Positions 1-8,600 of a stretch of 13,566 nt of DNA are shown piece by piece (within the stretch, counting starts at the first letter, position 1; each line of letters begins with the position of its first letter). The position numbers and the translations under genes were made by a program. The notes beneath the pieces were generated by a model. The model was given only the letters and a program-made list of their open reading frames with translations, was not told the DNA's origin and did not search any database. The DNA is from Rhodospirillales bacterium (GTDB taxonomy: Bacteria; Pseudomonadota; Alphaproteobacteria; Acetobacterales; Acetobacteraceae), in contig JANXXW010000359.1 of NCBI GenBank assembly GCA_025350425.1, positions 1-13,566 of the forward strand, read 5' to 3'.

Positions 1-204
1 GCCGTAGTGCCAAGCCCCATTGCGGAACGGTCCAAAAAGTGACGGCGGGTGAGTTGTTGTTGGAGGTTCGACAGCATGACGGATTCCAATTCAAAGCACG
101 GTGATTCGTGTGGGCAAGCGCAAATGGTATGTCTTGTCGAGGCAAGGCTATTCCCTTCGGAACAGCCTTTCAAAGTTGTCGCTGATCCGCCGAAACTCAT
201 CGCG
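1..204. other. Unrecognised lower-GC stretch at the left edge
   Basis: I recognise no gene here. The plus frame that later encodes the acyl-CoA dehydrogenase tail is closed by TGA at 40-42, so that protein cannot extend to the left edge without a frameshift. The other two plus frames also meet stops within the first 105 bases. Composition differs from the rest of the window: bases 121-180 contain 28 G or C out of 60, against 39 of 60 in a typical mfd stretch (7501-7560). It could be a decayed mobile element or degenerate gene remains. No terminal inverted repeat or transposase motif is visible. Confidence 0.4.
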
Positions 205-336
205 AGTGGTCTGGCTCGTGGCGTGAAGGTCGAGGAATTGTATCGGGAGGTGCGTGCGCTGCGGATTTACGAGGGTGCCAGCGAGGTGCAAAAGCTGATC
301 ATCGCCCGACAGGCGCTGGCGACATTTCGGAACTGA
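205..336 (+). pseudogene. Acyl-CoA dehydrogenase, C-terminal remnant
   Basis: The reading frame ending at TGA 334-336 finishes with about 40 residues typical of the C-terminal helical domain of acyl-CoA dehydrogenases: GVKVEELYREVRALRIYEG followed by ASEVQKLIIARQAL. The Glu in the IYEG segment sits where many members keep the catalytic base that removes the alpha proton of the acyl-CoA. Intact members have about 380-400 residues. Here the open frame can start no earlier than GTG 49, and its first 50 or so residues do not resemble the family, so the FAD-binding and substrate domains are missing. No matching fragment is visible in the other plus frames to the left. It overlaps by 38 bases the end of the convergent glycosyltransferase gene. 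Family assignment of the tail is firm; calling it a dead fragment rests on the missing N-terminal nine-tenths. Confidence 0.75.
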
Positions 337-1363
337 GCCTGGCGTCGAGGTGGCCGCGCGTGCCGAGCCAGTCGTGAAGCGTTCCTTCGCCAACCGCGTA
401 TGGGTCTTCGAAGGCCGCTACGAGATCTGGACGTTTACGGTATAGCAGCCGTACTTTCCTGGAGATTGCGGTCCCGTCCGCAAACGCTCCGTAGAGCCAC
501 GGCATCAGTTCCGTCGGGGCACCGAGTTGGCGTTTATACCAGTTCCAGAGTTCGAGTACTTCAGTGTTGCCGACTGCGTAGCGGCGCGTCATCACATCGC
601 CCACGCCGCCGATCTTGGTGAAGTGGTAGAACTTCAACGGTGAGCCGTTCACCAAGCACACGCCCGCCGCATCAAACTCCAACCGTCGGCGCGAAAGGTT
701 CCAACTGGCGACGTTGCAGCCGGGATCACGCCAGATACGCACGCGGTCGAACAGAGCGGGCACGATGTCGCAGTATTTCTGGTCGGTGAAGAGCCCGTTC
801 TCGACATCGTCATAACAGGCGCTATGCAGTATATTCGCCCACCATTCCGCGAAGGTGCAGCCCGACGCGTCGTTGCGGACGGCGAGGAAGCCGAGATTGT
901 AGACGCCGTATTTGAATGCGGTCATCTCGTTGTCGCCGATCGCCTGTGCGGTCACGTTCGGTTCGGTCTGATGCGGTGTGAGTATGACGGAGGCGCAGTC
1001 CAGCGCCGCCTCGATCTCGTCCAGTCCCGCAAACACTGCGATATCAGGATCGAGATAGACCACCCGGTCGGCACCTTGGGCCAGCAAATGCTGCAGCATC
1101 GCGCCCTTTACGGCGGTGCAGCCTTCGACCAGATCATGCTTGAAAAACCAGGATCGAAAGCGTGGGATTCCGAGTTCTTCGGCTGTCACCACAACGTCGA
1201 AATCTTCCAGCCCGGCAACTGGCATCGCGTCCACCAGCAGCGCGTAAAGCCGCCACTCCGGATGCACCCGGCGGATGCTCCGGACGAGGATCCGGGCGCG
1301 GGGAAGGTAGGCTAGGCTGAAACTGGTGAAGCATACCGTGGCGGTAGTCACGCGATGGTCCAT
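299..1363 (-). CDS. Glycosyltransferase, GT-A fold (GT8-like)
   Basis: Predicted cytoplasmic glycosyltransferase of 354 residues moving a sugar from a nucleotide-sugar donor to an unidentified acceptor. Near the N-terminus is the first beta-strand pattern of such enzymes (TVCFTSFSLAYLPRARILV, then RLYALLVD), followed by AEELGIPRFRSWFFKHD and a metal/nucleotide-binding DXD-type site, VVYLDPDIAVF, with the two Asp at about residues 105 and 107. Later segments such as FKYGVYNLGFLAVRN and PLKFYHFTKIGG also fit the GT-A superfamily. No signal peptide or membrane helix is seen. ATG 1363 overlaps the upstream glycosyltransferase gene by 16 bases; GTG 1351 would give a 4-base GTGA overlap and is an equally reasonable start. 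The last dozen or so codons lie antisense to the acyl-CoA dehydrogenase remnant. The exact CAZy family and the sugar are not determined; family 8-like is my best guess. Confidence 0.75.
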   Translation of the reverse strand: MDHRVTTATVCFTSFSLAYLPRARILVRSIRRVHPEWRLYALLVDAMPVAGLEDFDVVVTAEELGIPRFRSWFFKHDLVEGCTAVKGAMLQHLLAQGADRVVYLDPDIAVFAGLDEIEAALDCASVILTPHQTEPNVTAQAIGDNEMTAFKYGVYNLGFLAVRNDASGCTFAEWWANILHSACYDDVENGLFTDQKYCDIVPALFDRVRIWRDPGCNVASWNLSRRRLEFDAAGVCLVNGSPLKFYHFTKIGGVGDVMTRRYAVGNTEVLELWNWYKRQLGAPTELMPWLYGAFADGTAISRKVRLLYRKRPDLVAAFEDPYAVGEGTLHDWLGTRGHLDARLSSEMSPAPVGR

Positions 1364-3294
1364 GTAATCGCGGAGTGACTCACGTCCAGCACGAGTTCGC
1401 GTATGCCCTCTACCGACAATCGGGCGTCGCCATCGGTCCACAGCGTAGCCGGGTCATCTTCATGCCAACCGGTTCCAAACCTTGCGTCGCCGCATGCGAG
1501 TGTTCGTCCGTCCAGCACAATCCGGCCGATTGCGACGCCGAGTTGGCGGCGGTCGCTCTGTTCTGGACGCACATCCGCTGGCGCTGCATGGCGGGAGAGG
1601 ATGCGGAGTTCGTGGGCGCCGTCGATATCCAGCACATGGTCACCCTCATGACGGCGGGGCCGTGCCATGAAATTGTCGAGCAGAAACCGCAAATCCGGTT
1701 CCTGCGTCATCACCGGCCCGGCGAGCGCCTTCAAGGTCGCGCTGGTGCCGGTCCAGAGTAGCGTTTCTACCTGTGCCGCGGTGCGCCTTCTCGCCTGGGC
1801 ATATTCCAGCGCCTTGCCCGAAGCAAAAAACGCCAACAACGCCGCCGCGCCGTTGAACACCACACCGCGAGATGTCTTGGCGACGATCGCTGCAGGGTTG
1901 CCGGAGGCTGAGAGGGTCAGTACGTCTGCTCCCGCCGCGAGCGCTTCCATCGTCACCAGGGAGAATGTCTCGGGCCATGGCGAGAGCATCATCACGAAGT
2001 CGATGCGGGCATCGCGCAACGCCGAGACCATCGCCAGCGGTGCGTCCGGCCGCACCGTTGCTGCAACGACCGTCAAGTTCGCCTGTGGGCGTAAGCAACC
2101 CTGGTCCGCAAACTGGTGGAAGCGATACTCCGGCTGGCCGCCCAGCATCCGCACAAGGTCCTGGAACAGTGGCCAGCCCTTGTGAGAATCTGCGCTGCCG
2201 ACGTAGGCCACGTGTATCGCGGCATCGACGGGACTGGGCAGAGCCGGGCGGCCGGTCAGCGGGATCAGCTTGCAATGCGCGTGAGCCTGCGCCTTGCGGC
2301 TCGGCAGGTTCGTGGCCTCGGTCCAAATGGCCAGCGCCACCGGCGAGGGTGCGACAACCTCGAACGGGATGCGCGCGAACAGCGATCGCATCCGCGCAAG
2401 ATGCGCCGGCCGCGTGTTGCCATGCACGCACACGAGACAGGCCATGCTCTCGGGTGGCGGCGCGTGGCAGAACGCCAATCCGTTGCGGAGCAGCCGGTAG
2501 CCCTCGCAGGCCGCGAAGTAGTCGTGTGCCCAGAACACGTTGCTTGTGGCATCCACCGCCTCAGCCAGCGCCGCCACGTCGTCCGGCTCGTGGCCGTGCA
2601 GGGTATGGACGATGAACACGCGGGCCAGCGGTAGCCATTCCATGGCAGCCACAACAGCCGCGACCGGGGCGATGCCGATGAACTTGCCATCGCACACGAG
2701 TTGCATGTCTGGCGCACGGCCGATCTCAGCCAGGGTTTGTCCCGCGCGCGTGGGCGACAGGTGCAGATAGGTCCATCCGCCACCGTTGTATTTTCGCTGC
2801 TCGTCGGCGATCACCGCCTGCGTACCGCCGCTGACGCTGAGATAGTTGTCGTGGCTGACCGACATCGCAAAGCCTCGCGCGGCGGCGAGCGTGTCGCGCA
2901 GGGCCGCCATAATCTCCGGGGCTCCGAGCACCGCCGTATCCTTTGGCGCCGTGTCGATCCAGACCGGCCGGGGCACGGTCTCCAGCTTTTCCAGCAGCGC
3001 CGTTGCGATCCCGCCGGGCTGTGCCGCCAGGCGGCCCTCGGCCTTGCCGCGCCTGATATAATGCAGCAGCGGGTTCATCCCGCTCTCGCGTATGTCGGGG
3101 TTGCCCAGCAGGTAGTGGCTGGTATCGAACCATGGGTTCGGGTTACGGCCCTCGCGCCAGCCCGTGCGCCCGTAATGCAGCACCGCATCCAGCTTGGCCG
3201 CCGATATGTCGGGGTTGTGCGCGTAGTAGAACACGGCGTCGACGTGCGCCGCCAATTCGTGCAGGTCGGCGTCGGAGCGCTCGTCCCCGCTCAT
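1348..3294 (-). CDS. Multi-domain GT4-type glycosyltransferase
   Basis: Protein of 648 residues, probably a GT-B fold retaining glycosyltransferase acting on a surface or secreted glycan. Residues about 18-90 hold two tandem repeats of the kind YYAHNPDI..LLHY..GWREGR and HYLLGNPDI..LLHYI..GKAEGR, often found at the N-terminus of alphaproteobacterial glycosyltransferases. The catalytic part spans roughly 140-530: the start of the C-terminal Rossmann domain is IHVAYVGSADSHKGW (360-374), and an EX7E motif is formed by E442 and E450 in SPWPETFSLVTMEALAAG. A cysteine group C263, C276, C286, C289 lies between the two halves. Residues about 585-648 form a separate small domain with FGTGWH and LWTDGDARL. 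No signal peptide or membrane helix. ATG 3294 overlaps the recG stop as ATGA, suggesting translational coupling. Acceptor and sugar are unknown. Confidence 0.8.
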   Translation of the reverse strand: MSGDERSDADLHELAAHVDAVFYYAHNPDISAAKLDAVLHYGRTGWREGRNPNPWFDTSHYLLGNPDIRESGMNPLLHYIRRGKAEGRLAAQPGGIATALLEKLETVPRPVWIDTAPKDTAVLGAPEIMAALRDTLAAARGFAMSVSHDNYLSVSGGTQAVIADEQRKYNGGGWTYLHLSPTRAGQTLAEIGRAPDMQLVCDGKFIGIAPVAAVVAAMEWLPLARVFIVHTLHGHEPDDVAALAEAVDATSNVFWAHDYFAACEGYRLLRNGLAFCHAPPPESMACLVCVHGNTRPAHLARMRSLFARIPFEVVAPSPVALAIWTEATNLPSRKAQAHAHCKLIPLTGRPALPSPVDAAIHVAYVGSADSHKGWPLFQDLVRMLGGQPEYRFHQFADQGCLRPQANLTVVAATVRPDAPLAMVSALRDARIDFVMMLSPWPETFSLVTMEALAAGADVLTLSASGNPAAIVAKTSRGVVFNGAAALLAFFASGKALEYAQARRRTAAQVETLLWTGTSATLKALAGPVMTQEPDLRFLLDNFMARPRRHEGDHVLDIDGAHELRILSRHAAPADVRPEQSDRRQLGVAIGRIVLDGRTLACGDARFGTGWHEDDPATLWTDGDARLSVEGIRELVLDVSHSAITWTIA

Positions 3295-5360
3295 CCCGAA
3301 TGCAGCGTCCGCATCGTCTGCGTGCGTTCGAACAGCTGCAACAATACGCGCACCGCCTCACCGCGGGGCGTGCGGAGGCGGGGGTCGAGATTGAGCAGAA
3401 CCTCGGCGTCGCGCGCGGCCATGTGCAGCAGGCCTGCATCGGCGTCGGGGTCGGCGAGGCGAAAGCCACGCCGGCCGGATTGCCGCGTGCCCAGCATGTC
3501 GCCGCCACCACGGATGCGGTAATCCTCGTCGGCGATCAGGAAGCCGTCCTCGGTGTCGCGCAGCAAGGTCAGGCGCCGGCGTGCGTTCTCGCTGACCCAG
3601 TCCTCGTGCAGCAGCAGGCAGAAGCTTGCCTCGACGCCGCGGCCAACGCGGCCGCGCAACTGGTGCAGCGGCGCGAGGCCGAAGCGCTCGGCGTGCTCGA
3701 TCACCATCACGCTTGCCTCGGGCACATCGACGCCGACCTCGATCACCGTGGTGGCCACCAGCAGCCGGGTGCGCCCGGCGGTGAAATCGGCCAGGGCAGC
3801 CTCGCGGACCGCCGCGTCCTGACGCCCGTGGGCCAGTCCGACCAACGCGCCGAACCGACGGCTGAGGTCGGCGTACCGAACTTCGGCGGCGGCGAGATCG
3901 CTCACTTCGCTTTCGGCCACCAGCGGGCACACCCAATAGACCCGCGCCCCGCGATCCAGCGCGCGCGCCACCGCGTCCGCCACGTCCGGCAAGGTCGCCA
4001 GCGAGTGCAGCGTGGTGCGGATCGGCTTGCGACCTGCCGGCTTGCCTTCGAGCCTGCTCACCTGCATCTCGCCGTACTGCGTCAGCAGCAGCGTGCGCGG
4101 GATCGGCGTCGCGGTCATCACCAGCACGTCCGTCATATCTCCCTTGGCACCCAGCGTCAGACGCTGATCGACACCGAAACGATGCTGCTCGTCAATCACG
4201 GCGAGCCCGAGGTCGCGCCACGCCACGCCTCCACTGAGCAGCGCGTGGGTCCCGACCACGATCGGCAGGGATCCGTCCGCCAGGGCGGCGAGGACCGTCG
4301 CCCGGGCTTTCCCGGTGACAGAGCCGGTCAGAAGCCCCACCGGCACGGGACACAGCCGATCGAGCGTACGCATGTGCTGTTGCGCCAGGATCTCGGTCGG
4401 CGCCATCAGCGCGGCCTGCGCCCCAGCCTCCACCGCGCGCAACATGGCGAGTGCTGCCACCAGCGTCTTGCCGGAGCCGACATCGCCTTGCAGCAGCCTA
4501 GTCATGCGGTGCGGAGCCGCGAGGTCGGCGTCGATCTCGGCCAACGCGGTGAACTGCGATGGCGTCGGGGCATGGCCGAACCGGGCGAGGGCGCGCCCAC
4601 GCAAATTGCCATCGCCCACCAACGCCCGCCCGACGCGGCCCCGGTTACGGCCGCGCGCGATGGCCAGCATCACCTGATCGGCCAGCAACTCGTCATACGC
4701 GAGCCGTCGCCGGGCGAGGGGAGAGGGTGGCGATTGAGGGGCCTGCACATGCCGCATCGCCTCGGCGAAGCTGGGCCACGCCTCGCGCTTCAGCAGTGCC
4801 GAATCGTGCCACTCCGGCAACTCCGGGACCATCGCGAGCACGGCTGTCATCGGCTTGCGGAGATGCCATGCGAACAGCCCGGCGGTCAGCGGCCAGACCG
4901 GTTCGACCCAGGGCAGGTCCTCCGGGCGATCCGCCGGCACGATATGGTCGGGGTGGACCATCTGGCGCCGGTCATCGAACTTGCCCGACGCGAGCACGCG
5001 CGCGCCCTCGGCCAGCTTGCCCGCCGGGAAGCGCTTGAAGAACACTAGGTCTGCGAACCCTGTGCTGTCGGTCACCGATACCCTGGTTGGCTGGCGCGGA
5101 TTGCCGGGCGGCTCGATCCGAACCACCGTCGCCTCGATCGTTACCAGCGTGCCCGGCAGAGCGGCGGCGATGGTGACGCGCGCGCGGCGGTCGACGTAAC
5201 TCTCGGGCAGGTGGAACAGCAGGTCGATGACGCGGGTGCCCCCGGCGGCCCGCGCGATAAGGCTCGCCACTGTCTCGCCCACGCCGCGAAGGCTGGTCAG
5301 GGGCGCGAACAGCGCGGAAAGGTCGATGGGCTGCACGCTTTGGCTTCTCGGGGCTGACAC
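3291..5360 (-). CDS. recG: ATP-dependent DNA helicase RecG
   Basis: Superfamily 2 double-stranded DNA translocase that reverses stalled forks and branch-migrates Holliday junctions in replication restart and repair. The protein has 689 residues, close to the E. coli length of 693. The wedge (OB-fold) domain lies at about 60-150. Motor motifs are complete: Walker A GDVGSGKT (292-299), DEQH box (390-393), TATPIPRT (416-423), VATTVIEVGVDVPEA (535-549) and the arginine-finger motif QLRGRVGRG (567-575), followed by the RecG C-terminal pattern DYRIRGGGDMLGTRQSG. The start at 5360 is GTG with no clear Shine-Dalgarno sequence; a second GTG at 5336, preceded by GAGAAG, would remove eight residues and is possible. 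It is the first gene of the minus-strand run and diverges from sdhE with 33 bases between start codons. Its stop overlaps the next gene as ATGA. Confidence 0.97.
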   Translation of the reverse strand: MSAPRSQSVQPIDLSALFAPLTSLRGVGETVASLIARAAGGTRVIDLLFHLPESYVDRRARVTIAAALPGTLVTIEATVVRIEPPGNPRQPTRVSVTDSTGFADLVFFKRFPAGKLAEGARVLASGKFDDRRQMVHPDHIVPADRPEDLPWVEPVWPLTAGLFAWHLRKPMTAVLAMVPELPEWHDSALLKREAWPSFAEAMRHVQAPQSPPSPLARRRLAYDELLADQVMLAIARGRNRGRVGRALVGDGNLRGRALARFGHAPTPSQFTALAEIDADLAAPHRMTRLLQGDVGSGKTLVAALAMLRAVEAGAQAALMAPTEILAQQHMRTLDRLCPVPVGLLTGSVTGKARATVLAALADGSLPIVVGTHALLSGGVAWRDLGLAVIDEQHRFGVDQRLTLGAKGDMTDVLVMTATPIPRTLLLTQYGEMQVSRLEGKPAGRKPIRTTLHSLATLPDVADAVARALDRGARVYWVCPLVAESEVSDLAAAEVRYADLSRRFGALVGLAHGRQDAAVREAALADFTAGRTRLLVATTVIEVGVDVPEASVMVIEHAERFGLAPLHQLRGRVGRGVEASFCLLLHEDWVSENARRRLTLLRDTEDGFLIADEDYRIRGGGDMLGTRQSGRRGFRLADPDADAGLLHMAARDAEVLLNLDPRLRTPRGEAVRVLLQLFERTQTMRTLHSG

Positions 5361-5382
5361 TGTTGGGAAGCACGGCTATATG
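5354..5382 (+). promoter_or_regulatory. Candidate sigma-70 promoter for sdhE-mfd
   Basis: A -35-like CTGACA (5354-5359; five of six match TTGACA) and a -10-like TATATG (5377-5382; first four bases match TATAAT) are separated by exactly 17 bases. Transcription would begin near 5389, only about five bases before the sdhE ATG at 5394, and no ribosome binding site precedes that ATG, so the message would be nearly leaderless. The -35 element lies inside the first codons of recG as called from 5360. Found by eye; transcription start not known. Confidence 0.45.
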
Positions 5383-5393
5383 ACAATCAAGCC

Positions 5394-5681
5394 ATGCCAG
5401 AAACATCTCCCGCGCTTATTGACCAGCGCCGTCGCCGTCTTTTGTTCCGCGCAACTCACCGCGGCACCCACGAAACCGACCTATTGGTAGGCGGCTACGT
5501 GGCGCCTCGCCTTGCGTCCCTTACGGAGGCCGATGTGGACGCGCTGGAGGCAGTGCTCGATTTGCCCGACGTGGAACTCGCCGATTGGTTGACCGGGCGG
5601 CTGCCGATCCCGCCGGGCCCCGACGCTCCCATGCTCCACGCCATCCGTGCTGCCGCGCTCGCCTTCAAGGACACCGTATGA
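5394..5681 (+). CDS. sdhE: FAD assembly factor SdhE (succinate dehydrogenase)
   Basis: Small cytoplasmic protein of 95 residues (E. coli SdhE has 88) that promotes covalent attachment of FAD to the succinate dehydrogenase flavoprotein subunit SdhA; older names are DUF339 and YgfY. The defining RGxxE motif is present as RGTHE (23-27) within LFRATHRGTHETDLLVGGYV, preceded by the usual basic run QRRRRLL. The acidic C-terminal half (LTEADVDALEAVLDLPDVELADWL) matches the family's helical bundle. ATG 5394 gives the family length; it lacks a Shine-Dalgarno sequence. Its TGA overlaps the mfd ATG as ATGA (5678-5681), so mfd is probably translated by coupling. The sdh operon itself is not in the window. 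Confidence 0.93.
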   Translation: MPETSPALIDQRRRRLLFRATHRGTHETDLLVGGYVAPRLASLTEADVDALEAVLDLPDVELADWLTGRLPIPPGPDAPMLHAIRAAALAFKDTV

Positions 5682-8600
5682 CTCTTGCTACCGTCTACGG
5701 CGCGCCGGAAGGCTGGGACGCCGTGCTGCTTGCCCGTCGCGGCCACGAGCACAAGGGACCGCTTCTGCACGCGGCCCGTGATGACAGCCGGATGGCGCGC
5801 TTGGCGGAGGCGCTGGCGTTCTTCGCGCCAGAAGCCGAAGTGCTGCGCTTCCCAGCTTGGGATTGTATGCCGTACGACCGGGTATCGCCGAACGCGGCGC
5901 TGGTTTCGGAACGTATCTCCACACTTGCCCGCCTGTTGGAACCCACCGACCGCCCGCGCATCGTGCTCACTACGATCAACGCCCTGGTGCAGCGCGTACC
6001 ACCTCGTCACGTCTTCCAGGGCACCAGCCGGCCCATCGTGTCCGGCGGCACCATCAAGCCCGAGGAACTGGCACGCTTCCTCGAAGGCAACGGCTACGTG
6101 CGCGCCGGCACTGTGATGGAGCCGGGTGAATACGCCATGCGTGGCGGCATCATCGACCTGTTCCCGGCCGGCAGCGCGGACCCCGTGAGGCTCGATCTGT
6201 TCGGTGACCAGATCGAGAGCATTCGCTCCTTCGACACCTCCACCCAGCGCAGCGGCGCCAAGCTGGACCGCTTCGTGCTGCGGCCCGTCTCGGAGGTCTC
6301 GCTCGACACGCAGGGCGTCACCCGGTTCCGCGAGGGATGGCGGGAATTGTTCGGCCCGAAATCCACCGAGGACCCGGTATACCTCTCCATCTCCGACGGG
6401 CGCAGGCACCCTGGTATGGAGCACTGGGTTCCTCTGTTTCACGACAAGATGGCGACGCTGCTCGATTATCTCCCTGGCAGCTCCATCAGCCTCGACCATC
6501 AGGACCAGGAGGTGCTGAGCGCGAGGCTGGAAATGATCGCCGACCATTTCACCGCACGCAAAGCGCCACCGCGCGACGGCGAAGTGCCATACCGGCCGCT
6601 GCCGCCAGACCTGTTGTATCTCGATCGCGCCGGTTGGGACGCGATGCTCGGCCGCAATCCGTTGTTCATCTTCTCGCCCTTTGCCCAAGCCGATGGCGCC
6701 GTCGGCATCGATGGCGGCGGGCGGCCCGGCCCGGTATTCGCCCAGCGCGGCACCCAGGTGCAGCCCGGCTCCAACGTCTTTACCCAGTTGCACATGCAGG
6801 CCGGTCGCTGGGCGGCCGAAAAGCGCCGCGTCATTCTTGCCGCCTGGACGCGCGGTTCTCGCGAACGCCTCGGCAATCTTGCGCGCGAGCACGATTTCAA
6901 GACCGTGGCGCTGGATAGCTGGGCGGATCGCGGCAAGCTCGAAACAGGCGTAATCGGCCTGATGACGCTCGGGCTGGAACGAGGCTTCGTGGCGGAGAAG
7001 TTCGCCATCGTGTCCGAGCAGGATCTGCTTGGCGAACGCATCAGTCGCCCGGCGCGCCGCCGCAAGCGGGCCGACCAGTTTATTGCCGAAGCCACCGAAA
7101 TTGCCGAGGGCGATCTGGTCGTGCATCAGGATCACGGCATCGCCCGCTATGACGGGCTCGTGACGCTGAAGGTGACAGGCGCGCCGCATGATTGCCTGCG
7201 CCTGCTGTACGATGGCAACGACAAGCTGTTCCTGCCGGTCGAGAACATCGAGATGCTCAGCCGCTTCGGCAGCGAAAGCGGTGGCGTCGGCCTTGATAAG
7301 CTAGGCGGCGTCGGCTGGCAGAACCGCAAAGCGAAGATGAAGCAGCGTATCCGCGACATGGCGGGCGAGCTGATCCGCACCGCCGCCGCGCGACGCCTGC
7401 GCGAAGCCGAGAGCATGGCACCCGCCGAGGGCGAGTGGGACGAGTTCTGTGCCCGCTTCCCCTTCGCGGAGACCGAGGACCAAACCCGCGCGATCGCCGA
7501 TGTGCTGGAGGACATGGCATCCGGCCGTCCGATGGACCGTCTGATCTGCGGCGACGTTGGGTTCGGCAAGACGGAAGTGGCCCTGCGTGCGGCATTCGTG
7601 GCGGCCCTGTCGGGTGCCCAGGTGGCCGTCGTGGTGCCCACCACGCTGTTGGCCCGCCAGCATTTCCGCACCTTTTCGGCCCGCTTCGAAGGACTGCCGA
7701 TAAAGGTGGCCCAATTGTCGCGCATGGTCACTGCCAAGGATGCGATCGAGGTCAGGCGTGGGGTTGCCGACGGTTCGATCAACATCGTGGTCGGCACCCA
7801 TGCGCTGCTGTCCAAGCTGGTCGGGTTCGACAATCTCGGCCTTGTCGTCGTGGACGAGGAACAGCATTTCGGCGTCTCCCATAAGGAGAAGCTGAAGTCG
7901 CTGAAGGCCGACGTGCATGTGTTGACCCTGACTGCCACTCCGATCCCGCGCACCTTGCAACTGGCCCTGACCGGGGTGCGGGAAATGAGCCTGATCGCGA
8001 CCCCGCCGGTGGACCGGCTGGCGGTGCGGACGTTCATCATGCCGTTCGATGCCGTGGTGATCCGCGAAGCCATCCAGCGCGAGCGCTTCCGGGGCGGCCA
8101 AGTGTTCTGCGTGGTGCCGCGCATCGAGGATATGGCGCGCATGGGCGAGCGACTGCGTGAGATCGTGCCTGAGGCCCGCACGGTCGAGGCGCATGGCCGG
8201 CTCGCTCCCACCGAACTCGAACGCGTGATGACCGAGTTCGGCGACGGCAAATACGACGTGCTGCTGTCCACCAACATCGTCGAGAGCGGGCTGGACATGC
8301 CGGCGGTCAATACGCTGATTATCCACCGCGCCGACATGTTCGGGCTGGGCCAGTTATATCAGCTTCGCGGCCGCGTGGGCCGGGGCAAGCAGCGCGGCTA
8401 CGCCTATCTGACTTGGCCGCAGTCGCATCGCATCTCCGCTGCCGCCGAGAAGCGCCTGACGGTGATGCAGACGCTCGACAGCCTCGGCGCCGGCTTCACC
8501 CTCGCCTCGCACGATCTCGATATCCGGGGCGCTGGCAATCTGCTGGGCGACGAGCAATCCGGCCATATCCGCGAGGTCGGCATCGAGCTGTATCAGCAGA

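Noticed and set aside
1364..1441. Earlier start at 1441 for the second glycosyltransferase
   Set aside because: The added 26 residues are Arg-rich and lie inside the coding region of the GT4 gene; the fold begins just after ATG 1363.
4690..4740. Purine-rich GAGGGGAGAGGG tract as a possible REP-type repeat
   Set aside because: It encodes the SPPSPLARRRL linker leading into a normal RecG segment, and no second copy or inverted partner is visible in the window.
3132..5048. A 638-codon open frame on the plus strand
   Set aside because: It lies antisense to recG, whose helicase motifs are complete. The product is rich in Arg, His and Gln with no recognisable domain, as expected for a shadow frame in GC-rich DNA.
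5585..5677. An upstream start for mfd adding 31 residues
   Set aside because: The extra part lies wholly inside sdhE in another frame and is not family-like; ATG 5678 in the ATGA overlap gives the normal length.
5495..7189. A 564-codon open frame on the minus strand
   Set aside because: Antisense to mfd and to the end of sdhE, with no family resemblance.
7147..8337. Two long minus-strand open frames (396 and 341 codons)
   Set aside because: Both are antisense to the Mfd motor domain; one is dominated by Ser, Arg and Thr, the other by His, Gln and Asp.
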